In this document: positions 45,820-55,888 of the stretch, piece by piece
How positions within the stretch are numbered: the first letter of the stretch is position 1
Layout: every line of letters starts with the position of its first letter
Assembly: GCA_019694655.1 (NCBI GenBank)
Contig: JAIBBN010000001.1
Location: forward strand, 186,001-250,000
Origin: Leptospirales bacterium
GTDB taxonomy: Bacteria > Spirochaetota > Leptospiria > Leptospirales > Leptonemataceae
DNA length: 64,000 nt
Reading direction: 5' to 3'
Notes under the pieces: model-generated
Database searches by the model: none
What the model was told of the DNA's origin: nothing
What the model saw: only the letters and a program-made list of their open reading frames with translations
Position numbers and translations under genes: made by a program

Positions 45820-46106
45820 TCTTTTTTGCGCTCTATGCCGCGGCGGGGATCTACCTGTTGCTGATTGCAGCGGGCCTTCTTCACCGCAGTTTCCTGCTCT
45901 CGCTCGACGGCCACCGGCGATCATCCATTCGCCTGGCCATTGCGATTTTTGGCCTGGGCGTCCTCTTGACCGGCCTGTATTATGTCTGGCTCTACCGCAA
46001 CGATCAGGCTTACCGGCAGGATCTCCGCCGCTATGAGCAACATCGCCCGCCGGCCGAAATTGGACCGCTCCAGTCGCAGCCGCAGTCATTCCCGGCCGAT
46101 AATTAA
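45816..46106 (+). CDS. Small membrane protein of unknown function
   Basis: 96 residues with two membrane segments (FFALYAAAGIYLLLIAAGLL; LAIAIFGLGVLLTGLYYVWL) and a soluble tail. No family recognised. ATGA overlap with the ROK gene. Confidence 0.6.
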   Translation: MIFFALYAAAGIYLLLIAAGLLHRSFLLSLDGHRRSSIRLAIAIFGLGVLLTGLYYVWLYRNDQAYRQDLRRYEQHRPPAEIGPLQSQPQSFPADN

Positions 46107-46183
46107 GGCGTGCCGTCTTGCCCAGGCGGCCAAGAGCCCGAATGGCCTCAGATATTGCGAACACATCTCCCTTGAGTTGCGAC

Positions 46184-47896
46184 ATGTCTGCTGTATCGCG
46201 ACTCCGTATCTGGTTGCGCCTCGCGCTACTGAGCGCGGCAGGCCTCGCTCTCTCTGCAATCAGCCCGTTGCAGGCGGCGCCGGCGCGCATCGAGGCGCTA
46301 CGCATTGAAAACTATCCAGCGGTGCAGCTCCAATTTTATGTGGAACTGGATTCATCGGAGGACGAAATAACGCCGCCTGTTTTCCGTGTTCTGGAAAGTC
46401 GTCGAGGACAGGAATACACTGTCGCGGAGGCCTTGACGCCGGAGCGCAGCGAGGCTGAAGCGCTTCATCTGGCGCTGGTAATAGATGCAACGCGATCCGT
46501 TTCGCCCTCTGCTTTTCGTCGTCTGCGAAAGTTCGGCGAGGCCTTGCTCGATTCGTTAGGCCCACAAGACCGCGCTGCGCTTTACGTAATCGACGCGCAC
46601 CCGCGTGAGTTGCGCGCTTTTTCTCGCGACCACAATAGCCTGCGCAGCGCGCTACAGTCCCTGCAAAGAACCGGCAGGAGAACCCGCATCTATGATGCCC
46701 TGTATCTGGCCATGCGCGCCTGCGCTCGACAGGACGCGCCTGCCGGACAGGTGCGTAGCGCCGTCGTCGTGCTGACCGACGCTCGCGAGGAGGACAGTCT
46801 GCTCAGCGATCGCGATTCTTCCGACTTGAATGCGCTGCGCGGACCGCTGGATCTTGCCGTTTACAGTTATCTCTTCGCCTCGAAGCCTGCGGCGCCGCGC
46901 GGACTGGAGCGACTGGCGCTGAGAACCGGCGGGGCCGTAGTTGCCTCTCCGGTTGGCAGTTCCGCTGGAAGCGAGCTTCGACGTATGCGGCGCCTCAGCG
47001 TTGTGCGCTACCTGGCGCGCTATCAAAGTCCAACCGCGGCGCTTTTCCCGGGCGATTCCATCGCCGTTCGGATCGTCGCCCCTGGCGGGGAAGAAAGCGC
47101 GACGCAGTACAGCGCCCCGTTTGCATTCTGGTTGCGCAGCGTATCGCCGCTGGCAGTCGCACTGTTGATTGGTCTGGCCTGCCTGGTGATTGGACTGAGC
47201 CTGCTGGCTCTACTGCTCTTGATCCAGCGTCGCAACGCTAGAAACCAAGCGTCAACGTCGGTCGTAGACGCGGCGGATCGCGAAGCGAAGCCAGGCGAAG
47301 TAAGCGCTTCATCTTCGCCGCAACCGTCGCCCATGCCGGGCAGTCCCGGTCCGCTTCCATTGGCGGCCGCGCCTGCGCCGCATCCGCTGCCGGACGATGA
47401 ACTTGGCGCCTACCTGGTCAGCGCCGAACAGCGCGCGGAAAGCGGTATGCCAATGTCAGACGAATCGATCGAGCGCGCAGTGCATCCCCAGGCGCGAGAG
47501 ATTGCCGGCGCGCTGCTGGATGATGACCGCAAGCTGTATCTGCGGGAGTACGCCTATCGTTTGACGCAGAGCGCATGGCGCGAAGCGGGCGAATACAAGC
47601 GCGCCCGGTTGGAAATGCAAGCGCAGGGCGGGATGGCGGCGCGCGACTACGACCTGTTTCTGGAGGCAACCGTGCTTGGTTCGGGGCGTTGGTCGCATAT
47701 ACCGCTGCGCGATGCCAGCGCCAGTCCAGTCCATGCTCGTATCAAGCGCCACGATGGCCGCTATATCATTTACGATCTGCTGAGCGCCAGCGGCGTTCTG
47801 ATCAATGGACGCAAGTTGCTGCGCCCCCGCGGATTGGTCGACGGCGATGAACTGCGCCTCGGTCGAAGTCGATTTGTCTTTCGCGGCGAAAATTGA
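46184..47896 (+). CDS. Membrane protein with periplasmic vWA and cytoplasmic FHA domains
   Basis: 570 residues. A signal peptide (LALLSAAGLALSAISPLQAA) precedes a vWA domain (about 95-270) with the metal site start LVIDATRSVSP and VVVLTDAREE. A membrane segment (LAVALLIGLACLVIGLSLLALLLLI, about 325) and a proline-rich linker lead to an FHA domain (about 505-565): SPVHARIKRHDGRYIIYDLL, SASGVLINGRKLL, VDGDELRLGRSRFVF. This would couple a periplasmic protein-binding surface to phosphothreonine recognition in the cytoplasm. Alternative starts are TTG 46118 and ATG 46142. Confidence 0.78.
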   Translation: MSAVSRLRIWLRLALLSAAGLALSAISPLQAAPARIEALRIENYPAVQLQFYVELDSSEDEITPPVFRVLESRRGQEYTVAEALTPERSEAEALHLALVIDATRSVSPSAFRRLRKFGEALLDSLGPQDRAALYVIDAHPRELRAFSRDHNSLRSALQSLQRTGRRTRIYDALYLAMRACARQDAPAGQVRSAVVVLTDAREEDSLLSDRDSSDLNALRGPLDLAVYSYLFASKPAAPRGLERLALRTGGAVVASPVGSSAGSELRRMRRLSVVRYLARYQSPTAALFPGDSIAVRIVAPGGEESATQYSAPFAFWLRSVSPLAVALLIGLACLVIGLSLLALLLLIQRRNARNQASTSVVDAADREAKPGEVSASSSPQPSPMPGSPGPLPLAAAPAPHPLPDDELGAYLVSAEQRAESGMPMSDESIERAVHPQAREIAGALLDDDRKLYLREYAYRLTQSAWREAGEYKRARLEMQAQGGMAARDYDLFLEATVLGSGRWSHIPLRDASASPVHARIKRHDGRYIIYDLLSASGVLINGRKLLRPRGLVDGDELRLGRSRFVFRGEN

Positions 47897-47917
47897 GCAG
47901 TCGCAGCGCCGAGACTT

Positions 47918-48982
47918 TCAGCGAAGGGCATCGCGCCAGGCGCTCAGGTATTCAACGATTCTGTAATCCATCCAGCGCTTGTCCGGCAGCAGCGGGTGGC
48001 GCCGGGCGATCCATCCAAGGTGGCCGCCGGTTGCCGTCAGTTCGGCAAGGATGTGCGGTCGACGGTCCCAATCGGCCTGATGCCAGCCTTCCATGTTGAT
48101 CATCGGGTCGTCTTCGGCGTGCAGCACCAGTCCCGGAGCTTCAATACCCGATAGATAGTTGAGCGATGAACCGGCCTTGTAGTAGTCGATGGCGCTGCGA
48201 AAACCTCCGGCCGGCGCAGTGAAGCAATGATCGAAGTCGAACATCGTGCGTATCTCGCGCAATTCACGCTCCAGATCGGGATGATCAATGAACAATCGTC
48301 GACGGGCGCGTTCCTTGATTTCACGTAAGAACATGTCGCGATAGATTCGACAGGGCGGCTCGTCGAGTTGCTCGCAGGAGCGGGCCAGGTCGAGCGGCGG
48401 ACTGGCAGCCACAAATACATCCGCCGGCGGCGTCCGACGCCGTAGCCGGGCCTTCCCGCCAAAAACGCGCAGCTGGCGCTCTCGTTCCGTGCGGTCTTCC
48501 CCCATCAGTTTCAGCGTCAGATTGGCGCCCAGGGAGAAGCCAACGATGGCAAGGTGCGGGGAGATAGTCCGGCGAACATACTCGGCTGCAGCCAGCAGAT
48601 CGACCGTTAGCGAAGCATTGTAAGCGCGCCTTGCAAAATGCCCTCCGCGTCCGCAACTTCGCAGATTCATTCGAATCACATGAAAGCCGGCGCGCAACAG
48701 GCGCTCCGTGACGCTGATGATATAAACGGAATCGGAATCGCCCTCCAGGCCATGAACCAGCAGCGCCGCCGGCTTGTGCGAGTCGGCAGGGCCCACGAAG
48801 CGATGGATGTCCAGCCAGATGCAATCGCCGCTATCATCCAGCGTGGGCGTCAGCGCCGACTCGTTGATCATGCCGCGCCGCCGGGGATCGTAGCCCCGAA
48901 AACGCGCCAGCAGATTGGCGCCAATGGTCTGCACGTGACGGCCGCGAAACAGGCGCGATGGCTGGAAAGACAGGAAGTGCAT
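47918..48982 (-). CDS. YheT-type alpha/beta hydrolase
   Basis: 354 residues. Family features: [14 protein letters not shown] at the start, [15 protein letters not shown], the Ser in GFSLGAN, the Asp in AEDDPMI and the His in TGGHLGWI. The substrate is unknown, and esterase activity on acyl chains is likely. The convergent vWA gene ends 21 bases away. Confidence 0.85.
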   Translation of the reverse strand: MHFLSFQPSRLFRGRHVQTIGANLLARFRGYDPRRRGMINESALTPTLDDSGDCIWLDIHRFVGPADSHKPAALLVHGLEGDSDSVYIISVTERLLRAGFHVIRMNLRSCGRGGHFARRAYNASLTVDLLAAAEYVRRTISPHLAIVGFSLGANLTLKLMGEDRTERERQLRVFGGKARLRRRTPPADVFVAASPPLDLARSCEQLDEPPCRIYRDMFLREIKERARRRLFIDHPDLERELREIRTMFDFDHCFTAPAGGFRSAIDYYKAGSSLNYLSGIEAPGLVLHAEDDPMINMEGWHQADWDRRPHILAELTATGGHLGWIARRHPLLPDKRWMDYRIVEYLSAWRDALR

Positions 48983-49061
48983 CCAGGCTCATCGTTGGCT
49001 ACGGCGCGGGCCGCCGCCAGAAGAATTCATTTCGCTTGAAAGGGCGGCGGCTCAGAGTCTG

Positions 49062-49937
49062 GTGGAACCTGTGAACGGTGCAGGAAATTTCGTGCAGCGC
49101 CAGCAAGCGCTGGCCCAGAGCGATCCTCAGCCGCTGGTCATCGCCGGCCGTAGCTTTCATTCGCGGCTGTTTGTGGGCACTGGCAAGTTTGCCTCCACGG
49201 CAGAGATGCGCGCGGCGATTGATGGCAGCGCTACCGAGATGGTCACCGTTGCTTTGCGCCGCATCGACCTGAGTCGCCCGCTGGAGCAGCAAGACCTCAT
49301 TTCGGCCATCGACCGCAGTCGCATTCAATTGCTGCCCAATACCTCGGGCGCACGCAATGCCTTGGAGGCTGTGCAGCTGGCGCGCCTGGCGCGGGAGTTG
49401 GGCGGAGGAAACTGGATCAAACTGGAGGTAACGCCAGAGCCGCGCTACCTGTTGCCGGACCCCGTGGAAACCCTTGCCGCGACGCAGGAGCTGGTAAAGG
49501 ACGGCTTTGTTGTTCTGCCTTATATGCACGCCGATCCGATTCTTGCCCTTCGCCTGCAAGATGCCGGCGCGGCGACGGTCATGCCGCTGGGATCGCCGAT
49601 TGGTTCCAATCAAGGAATACGCACCGCCGAAAGCATTCGCATTATCATCGAACAGGCGCGGGTGCCGGTCGTGGTAGATGCAGGACTTGGCGCACCGTCG
49701 CATGCCGCCCAGGCCATGGAAATGGGCGCCTCCGCGGTACTTGTCAACACTGCACTGGCAATTGCTCGCGATCCCGCAACGATTGCCGAGGCATTTGCCT
49801 GGGCGGTGCTTGCCGGTCGAAGCGCTCGGCTTTACGGCGATTTGCACAGCTCGGAGCGAATGCCGGCGGCGGCGTCGGCCTCCAGTCCGCTCACCGGTTT
49901 TCTGGGTCGTCCCTCGCAAGACAATTCAGGAAACTGA
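49062..49937 (+). CDS. thiG: Thiazole synthase ThiG
   Basis: 291 residues, a TIM barrel with the Schiff-base Lys in [11 protein letters not shown], then [55 protein letters not shown] and [19 protein letters not shown]. It builds the thiazole of thiamine from ThiS-thiocarboxylate, deoxyxylulose-5-phosphate and dehydroglycine supplied by ThiH. It starts with GTG and has a short N-terminal extension relative to the usual length. No thiS or thiF is next to it. Confidence 0.92.
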   Translation: MEPVNGAGNFVQRQQALAQSDPQPLVIAGRSFHSRLFVGTGKFASTAEMRAAIDGSATEMVTVALRRIDLSRPLEQQDLISAIDRSRIQLLPNTSGARNALEAVQLARLARELGGGNWIKLEVTPEPRYLLPDPVETLAATQELVKDGFVVLPYMHADPILALRLQDAGAATVMPLGSPIGSNQGIRTAESIRIIIEQARVPVVVDAGLGAPSHAAQAMEMGASAVLVNTALAIARDPATIAEAFAWAVLAGRSARLYGDLHSSERMPAAASASSPLTGFLGRPSQDNSGN

Positions 49938-49964
49938 CGCAATACGCGGTCTGGTAGAGGGACC

Positions 49965-51074
49965 ATGAGCTTTCTCGAAGAATTTCAGCGGTGGTCTTTC
50001 CCTGGCGTCCAGCAGCGAATCGCTTCGAGCAATGGCGCCCGCGTTGAGCAGGCGTTATCACGCTCCGCGGGGCAGCTCGATGCGGACGACCTGATCGCCC
50101 TGTTATCTCCCGCTGCTGATGCGGCGCTGGAGCAAATGGCGCGACAGGCGCAGGCCACGACGCGTCTGCGTTTCGGTAAGACCGTACTGCTCTATGCGCC
50201 TCTGTATCTTTCGAACATTTGCTATTCGCAATGTACCTACTGCGGATTCAGCTATGGCAAAGATATTCGTCGCTTGCAATTGAGTCCCGAACAAGCCGAA
50301 GTCGAAGCCGGACTGCTGCATGCCGCTGGGATTCGTCATATTCTGCTGCTCACCGGCGAGGCCTATCGCGAAAGTTCAATCAACTACATCGGCGACTGCG
50401 TGGAACGAATTGCCAGAAGTTTTGCATCGGTGAGCGTCGAAGTATATCCACTGAAAACGGAGGACTACCTGAGCCTGCGCTGGCGTGGACTGGACGGTTT
50501 GGCAATCTATCAGGAGACTTATGACCCCCGGCGCTATGCTGCAGTGCACCTGAAAGGAATTAAGGCGCGGATGGAGTATCGCCTGGAGTGTCCAGATCGC
50601 GCCGGCGAGGCCGGTATGCGCCGCATTGCCCTGGGCGCGCTGCTGGGTCTTTCTGATGCCGCCAGCGATGTATTTTTTACTGCGTTGCACGCCCGCTATC
50701 TGATGCAGCGCTTCTGGCAAACTCAAATTTCAATTTCGCTGCCTCGTCTGCGTCCGGCGACGGGCGTTGATGATGTAGCCTCAATCGGCGACCGCGACTT
50801 TGCCCGGTTTCTCTTTGCTTTGCGCCTCTTCTTGCCGGACGCGGGCCTGACTTTGTCGACTCGCGAACCGGCCCCATTGCGCGATGAACTGTGTGGAATT
50901 GTCGCCACACAGATAAGCGCAGGCTCGCAAACGTCGCCAGGCGGCTACTCCGACAGCGGCGCCGCCAGGCAATTCGAGATTGAAGATCGACGCACGGTGC
51001 GGCAGGTGGCCGACGCTCTGGCCGCTCGCAATCTTGACCCGGTCTTTACTGACTGGTCGCCGGCGTTGAAATAG
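49965..51074 (+). CDS. thiH: 2-iminoacetate synthase ThiH (radical SAM)
   Basis: 369 residues. The radical-SAM cluster motif is CYSQCTYCGF (CxxxCxxC). YPLKTEDYLSLRWRGLDG and YQETYDPRRY are typical of ThiH. It cleaves tyrosine to dehydroglycine for ThiG. It follows thiG by 27 bases. The C-terminal half is complete (SISLPRLRP, CGIVATQISAGSQTSPGGYS). Confidence 0.92.
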   Translation: MSFLEEFQRWSFPGVQQRIASSNGARVEQALSRSAGQLDADDLIALLSPAADAALEQMARQAQATTRLRFGKTVLLYAPLYLSNICYSQCTYCGFSYGKDIRRLQLSPEQAEVEAGLLHAAGIRHILLLTGEAYRESSINYIGDCVERIARSFASVSVEVYPLKTEDYLSLRWRGLDGLAIYQETYDPRRYAAVHLKGIKARMEYRLECPDRAGEAGMRRIALGALLGLSDAASDVFFTALHARYLMQRFWQTQISISLPRLRPATGVDDVASIGDRDFARFLFALRLFLPDAGLTLSTREPAPLRDELCGIVATQISAGSQTSPGGYSDSGAARQFEIEDRRTVRQVADALAARNLDPVFTDWSPALK

Positions 51075-51102
51075 ACGCGCACAAGCTGGCGGGGGCGAGC
51101 GC

Positions 51103-51210
51103 TCAGAGCAGTCGACTGCCCAACCACAACACCGCAGCATTCAGCAAAAGCAACGCACCAAAAAGCAGAGCGCTGTCCCGCCAGATTACTTTCTCAGTAG
51201 GGTCGGACAT
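51103..51210 (-). CDS. Possible 35-residue single-span membrane protein
   Basis: A short open frame whose ATG lies in the last codons of the O-antigen ligase-like gene, out of frame with it, preceded by AAGGGAT. It encodes a short charged start (MSDPTEKVIWRD) and one membrane span (ALLFGALLLLNAAVLWLGS). The coupling and composition suggest a real small protein; it could also be chance. Confidence 0.4.
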   Translation of the reverse strand: MSDPTEKVIWRDSALLFGALLLLNAAVLWLGSRLL

Positions 51211-53335
51211 ATCCCTTCTCCACCAGTTCAAAGGGGTCGAAGGCCCTGGCCAGCTCCTCCGCCCTGGCAATCGCTGGATCATTGGCCGGTCTGGATAGCT
51301 GCAGCGCCGTCGCAGTCAGACGGTAGCAATAGGCCGGCATTGCGGCGTGCAAAGCACAATGATGCAGGGGTTCGAGCGCCGCCTCGGCGGCGGCGGTCTG
51401 GTCAAAGGCCCCGGCCAGATGAACTAGAATGGCGCCCTGTAGTTGTGCAAACTCTGGATTCAAGGGCGCCAGCCGTCGACCTAGCTGGCTCCACCGTAGC
51501 GCTTGCCGAATTCGCGGCAATTCGGACGGCGCTGGCGGGCCTTCGACCACCCAGGCGCCTGCGGCGCCAAGGTGCGCACGGCTACCCAGTCGATCAATGA
51601 TGCGCCCATGAGCTACGGCCAGCGCCGCAAAATAAATGCTGATCGCCGTTGCCGCCAGAGCCAGACTCAAAACAATTCCGCGTCTAGCGTACAGTGGCGG
51701 GAGTTCCCGCAGCGGAAGCAAAGCAGGCGCGCCCATCTGTATGGAGGCGCCAATTAACGCAGCAACCATAATGACATAGTGCGCATGCATGAAGTGATAG
51801 TTGATCATACCTTGCAGCGGAACGGATAACAAGGCCAGGGCAAGGCCTATGGCAAACGGCTTGCCTGAGGCGCTGCGCCAGGCCAGTGCAATAACCGCGC
51901 AGAGCCCAAGGTAAATTGCCGCTGCAAAGGGCGGCCCGCCATCCAGGGCGCTTTGCAGCAAGAGAGAGTGCACATGAAGATTCAGTCCGCTCTGCTGTAA
52001 CTGTGTGGCCAGAACCTCGCGCGATTCAGCGGAAAGTCCAGGCGCCGCATGCGCGCCAATTGCAGAAAAACTATGGGGCCCCGTCCCGAGGTACGGATAA
52101 CTGTGCAAAAGATCTTTGGCTTGCGTCCATAGCGCGGCGCGTTCTTGCATTGATCGTAGGGCGAGACTCGAATTTTCACTGAAATGCAAAGGGCGAATGC
52201 GTAAGGCTACTGCGCCGAGCATAAGAGCCGCTGCCAGGATTGCCGCTGCTCCAAGAGTACTCTGCAGCAGTCTGGATTGGGGCCGGTAGCGGCGGATGGC
52301 TGCAAAAGCGACGACTGCCAGGAGCAGCGGCAGGATCAGCAAGATGCTGGTTCGCGAGCCAGTGGCGAGCGCCAGAAGTACGGCCAATATCATCGACAGC
52401 AGTGCGGCGAATCGCAGCAATCGATTCGAAGCGTAGATAAGCGTGGCGCAGAAAAGCGGAAGATACAGCAGTACAAAGGCTGATGCATCGTTTGCATTGA
52501 GGCCGGCAATTCCCAATTTCTTGGTCAGGAGCGCGGCGCCTTCGCCGTCCTCGAGCAGCATAATCACCAGAGCAACAAATTGCAGCGCGGCAAAACAAAC
52601 GAAGTGAATCCACAGTGGTCGGATGATTTCTCGCCAGCCTGTATTCTGAACTCGTGCGATGGTGCACAGAACTACCAGGACGCCCAGCGACCAGAGACAA
52701 ACCTGGTTCCAACCCTGGAGTGAATTACTGGAGAAGGCGAACGCAAGGGTGAGAGAAATAGCGGCAATCACTCCGGCGCTTGCCAGCAGGCGATTGCTAC
52801 CGTGCAGAAATAGCAGCGTTTCACGCAGTGTTTTTCGGGATTCAATGGCCGAGCCAGCGACTCCAAGCAACAACGGCATAACTCCGGCCGGATTCCACAC
52901 GCTGGCCCAAAGGTAGGGAAAGCTGCCAAACCAGACGGCAAACTCCAGTATCATTTGCATCCGATCGCGCCCACGCAGAGCGGAGTAGATCATGTACCAC
53001 GCGTAGAAGTGAAACGAAGCGCGAAAAATCAGGCGTAAGGATGGAATGCCCGTTTCGACGTTGCGCGAGAGCGCATGGATGGTGGCGCCGGCGGCGGCCG
53101 TCAGCAGAAAGAGCGCAGTCGCCGGCCCAGGACCGGTGCGGCCCTGTTGCGCCGCCCGCCGTAAGGCTAGAATGATCCAGAAGCCATAGAAGACAAAGGC
53201 AGCGCCAATTTCGCGCGCAGCGACAAACTGTGTATGCGCGCCAAGCGACGCAATTACAAGGGCCGCAAAGAGCGCGCTTTGCACCAGCCGCCATACATGC
53301 CGGCCGTCATTCTGACGGGTCTCACCGATCGTCAT
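51194..53335 (-). CDS. O-antigen ligase/polymerase-like membrane protein
   Basis: 713 residues with about 12 hydrophobic segments over residues 10-510. The Wzy/WaaL-type loop is visible: LLHSYPYLGTGPHSFSAIGA and NLHVHSLLLQSALDGG, with histidines. It ends in a soluble C-terminal part of about 100 residues (LEPLHHCALHAAMPAYC). Such proteins join O-antigen or related polysaccharide to lipid A-core or polymerise it, or ligate glycans to proteins. The C-terminal tail could bind a partner. It sits alone, away from other sugar genes. Confidence 0.75.
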   Translation of the reverse strand: MTIGETRQNDGRHVWRLVQSALFAALVIASLGAHTQFVAAREIGAAFVFYGFWIILALRRAAQQGRTGPGPATALFLLTAAAGATIHALSRNVETGIPSLRLIFRASFHFYAWYMIYSALRGRDRMQMILEFAVWFGSFPYLWASVWNPAGVMPLLLGVAGSAIESRKTLRETLLFLHGSNRLLASAGVIAAISLTLAFAFSSNSLQGWNQVCLWSLGVLVVLCTIARVQNTGWREIIRPLWIHFVCFAALQFVALVIMLLEDGEGAALLTKKLGIAGLNANDASAFVLLYLPLFCATLIYASNRLLRFAALLSMILAVLLALATGSRTSILLILPLLLAVVAFAAIRRYRPQSRLLQSTLGAAAILAAALMLGAVALRIRPLHFSENSSLALRSMQERAALWTQAKDLLHSYPYLGTGPHSFSAIGAHAAPGLSAESREVLATQLQQSGLNLHVHSLLLQSALDGGPPFAAAIYLGLCAVIALAWRSASGKPFAIGLALALLSVPLQGMINYHFMHAHYVIMVAALIGASIQMGAPALLPLRELPPLYARRGIVLSLALAATAISIYFAALAVAHGRIIDRLGSRAHLGAAGAWVVEGPPAPSELPRIRQALRWSQLGRRLAPLNPEFAQLQGAILVHLAGAFDQTAAAEAALEPLHHCALHAAMPAYCYRLTATALQLSRPANDPAIARAEELARAFDPFELVEKGYVRPY

Positions 53336-53404
53336 TGGCCATCCAGAAACCGATGCTGGCGAGCAGCCTGTGGAAGCGCGGGCTCCGCGGCAAGCTTTGT
53401 CGGG

Positions 53405-54760
53405 TTATTTGGCCGCTGTTGCTTCGAAATCGACGGCCGCATCGGTGCGCATGCGATAGAGAGAGTAGAGCGGCGTAAATCCGCGACGCTGCGGTTGTGC
53501 GGCCCTCGCCGTAGTCAGCCAACGCCCAAGCGCCTCATCGGCGCGTTCAAAGCATTCGCGCGAAAAAGCGCTCAACTCTCTGGTGCGGGCCTTTTTCTTC
53601 AAATAGAGTAGTTCCTGGCGCTGGAAGTCGTTTTCCAGGTCCTGCCGCTCGCGATCCAGAATGCCAGAGACGGTCCGATAGTCGCGCAACGCGAGGCGGT
53701 GCAGCTGCTCGTGACGCCACCAGAGCGAATGGTCCGGTCGCGGACCGGGCGCTGCAAATTCCGACTCAATCAAATTGTCGCCAGGGCAGAAGACCGGCTT
53801 GTAGACGGAAAGACAGGGCGCCGCACTTCCGGTGAACCAGAAGCTTGAGCGACCGTCGGGCCTCAGTTCGGCCGCAAGCGAACCGGTGGTTTGACTGGGA
53901 GTGGTCAGCCCGCTGGCATGCAAGCAGAGATGGCCCATATCGCCCGTGGCCGGATCGAAGTTGTTTGGATCGATTTCGCCGTGGCTGCGCAAGATTTGCA
54001 AGGCGTCGCTTAGCTGGAATCGTCCGGTGCGAGCGCTGCCGCCCGCCGTAGAGCGCGCCTGTCGTACTTTGCACTTGCTGAAATAGGTGAAGAAGCCATC
54101 GGAGAAGGCCTCGCGGAAGCTGAACTCCCGGCCGGCAGGCAGCCAGCCTTGCTTGCGTGCGTAGTCAATGACGCCCTTGCTGCAGTAATCGTAGTCCGCG
54201 TCAATCGTCAGGCCATTGGAAATGCTGCGAAAGCCCTGCACCTTTGCCGCCACCCAGTGCCGGCCCGCGCTCTCCAATACATATGCCTCTTCTGGATCGG
54301 CCATGATGAAGCTGTTATGATAGAAGAAACCACGATCCGTATATCCCCCGCAAGCATCCTGTCCGTATTCTTCGATCAGGTCGGTGATATAGGACAGTGC
54401 GTCGGCCGCGGTGCGTTTGCGTTCGAGAGCCAGGCGGATCATATCCATTCCAGTGAGGCCGTCATTCTTCTTTGCAATTCTGACGCGAGTAAAGACCGCC
54501 TCATTGCCAATGGTCAGACCGTGCTCGTTGGCGCCCATCTCGGCGCCCCACATTTGAAAGGGCTTACTCAGAATCACTTCATAAATCGAGGCGGCCTGGG
54601 GAATGGCGATTTGCGTGCAGCGCAGCTCTTTCTCCTGGCACTCTCGCGCCGGGTAGCGCACCAGTTGTTGCGCCTCGTTTGGCTCCCGATCCGAATTTTT
54701 ACCGAAGATCATCCTGCCGCTGGCGGTAAAGCCAGGCGTCGCTACAAAGGTATCGCACAT
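53405..54760 (-). CDS. C69-family (secernin-like) peptidase
   Basis: 451 residues. The N-terminus is MCDTFVATPGFTASGRMIFG, so Cys2 would be the N-terminal nucleophile after removal of Met. FGKNSDREPNEAQ, GANEHGLTIGNEAVF, ACGGYTDRGFFYHNSFIMAD and GHLCLHAS follow secernins. Function unknown; dipeptidase activity is expected from the family. Confidence 0.85.
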   Translation of the reverse strand: MCDTFVATPGFTASGRMIFGKNSDREPNEAQQLVRYPARECQEKELRCTQIAIPQAASIYEVILSKPFQMWGAEMGANEHGLTIGNEAVFTRVRIAKKNDGLTGMDMIRLALERKRTAADALSYITDLIEEYGQDACGGYTDRGFFYHNSFIMADPEEAYVLESAGRHWVAAKVQGFRSISNGLTIDADYDYCSKGVIDYARKQGWLPAGREFSFREAFSDGFFTYFSKCKVRQARSTAGGSARTGRFQLSDALQILRSHGEIDPNNFDPATGDMGHLCLHASGLTTPSQTTGSLAAELRPDGRSSFWFTGSAAPCLSVYKPVFCPGDNLIESEFAAPGPRPDHSLWWRHEQLHRLALRDYRTVSGILDRERQDLENDFQRQELLYLKKKARTRELSAFSRECFERADEALGRWLTTARAAQPQRRGFTPLYSLYRMRTDAAVDFEATAAK

Positions 54761-54810
54761 GCTGCTAGCTTCGCAGGACGTGGAAGGCGGTCAAACAAAG
54801 CGCAGACCGT

Positions 54811-55848
54811 TCAGGGCGCTGGATTTGGCGCCTGTCTATGGATCTCGTCGATCGATTTTTTGACTTCGACGCTGAGGCTCAAGCTGGCGCTGGCCAGATT
54901 ACTGCGCAGCTGATCCATGGTCGTCGCGCCAATGATGACAGAAGCCATGAAGTCCCGGGAACGGGCATAGGCCAGAGCCATTTGCGCCGGATCCAGACCG
55001 TGTTGGGCGGCAAGAGCCACGTATCGTTCCGTAGCTTTTTCCGATTCAGCATTGGTGTAACGCTGGAAGCGCTGGAACAATGTGAGTCGGCCGGCTGGCG
55101 GTTTCTGACCATGGAGGTACTTCCCGGAAAGGTAGCCAAAGGCCAGCGGCGAGTAAGCCAGCAGGCTTATTTTTTCGCGCAGCGCAATTTCAGAAAGCCC
55201 GACTTCAAAGCTGCGATTGAGCAGACTGTAAGGATTCTGGATGCTGATGATTCGCGGCAGGCCCCTTTGCTCGGCCTGGCGCAGATATTCCAGCAGACCC
55301 CAGGGCGTTTCATTGGAAACGCCAATGTTTCGAATCTTTTTTTCAGAGATGAGCTCGGCAAGCGCCTCCAGCGTTTCCGCAATAGGAATTCCGTCCTTTT
55401 CTGGCTTGTGAACATAGCCCAATTGTCCAAAGAAATTGGTAACACGCTCTGGCCAGTGCAATTGGTACAGATCAATGTAGTCGGTTTGTAGCCTGCTCAG
55501 GCTGCCCTCGACAGCCTTTCGCAAGCTCTGCCGATCCAGGCGCGGCCCGCCGCGGATATACTTAACCCAATCGCCGGGGCCAGCCGCTTTGGTGGCCACA
55601 ATGACTTGCGCCCGATTGTTGCGCGCCTTCATCCAACTGCCAATGAATTGTTCAGTGCGTCCTTGTGTTTCCGCCATGGGCGGGACGGGGTACATCTCCG
55701 CGGCGTCCACGAAGTTTACGCCTTCCTGCCAGGCATAGTCCAGTTGCTCGTGAGCCTCGGGCTCGCTATTTTGCTGACCCCAGGTCATAGATCCCAGACA
55801 GATGCGACTTACCTGGAGCGCTGACTTTCCTAACGATACGTATTCCAT
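54811..55848 (-). CDS. Aldo-keto reductase, Tas-like
   Basis: 345 residues: LGLGS-type start SRICLGSMTWGQQN, catalytic FVDAAEMYP, ATKAAGP with the Lys, YQLHWPER with the His and IGATTMDQLRSNLASA at the cofactor site. The Tas-type insertion and PAQMALAYARSRDF support the Tas/YghZ-like group. An NADPH-dependent reductase of unknown substrate. The start at 55848 follows AGGAG. The frame is open to 55899. Confidence 0.88.
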   Translation of the reverse strand: MEYVSLGKSALQVSRICLGSMTWGQQNSEPEAHEQLDYAWQEGVNFVDAAEMYPVPPMAETQGRTEQFIGSWMKARNNRAQVIVATKAAGPGDWVKYIRGGPRLDRQSLRKAVEGSLSRLQTDYIDLYQLHWPERVTNFFGQLGYVHKPEKDGIPIAETLEALAELISEKKIRNIGVSNETPWGLLEYLRQAEQRGLPRIISIQNPYSLLNRSFEVGLSEIALREKISLLAYSPLAFGYLSGKYLHGQKPPAGRLTLFQRFQRYTNAESEKATERYVALAAQHGLDPAQMALAYARSRDFMASVIIGATTMDQLRSNLASASLSLSVEVKKSIDEIHRQAPNPAP

Positions 55849-55888
55849 ATGATATGCAATCTCCTGATTTATTTCGAACCGGCTCCTT

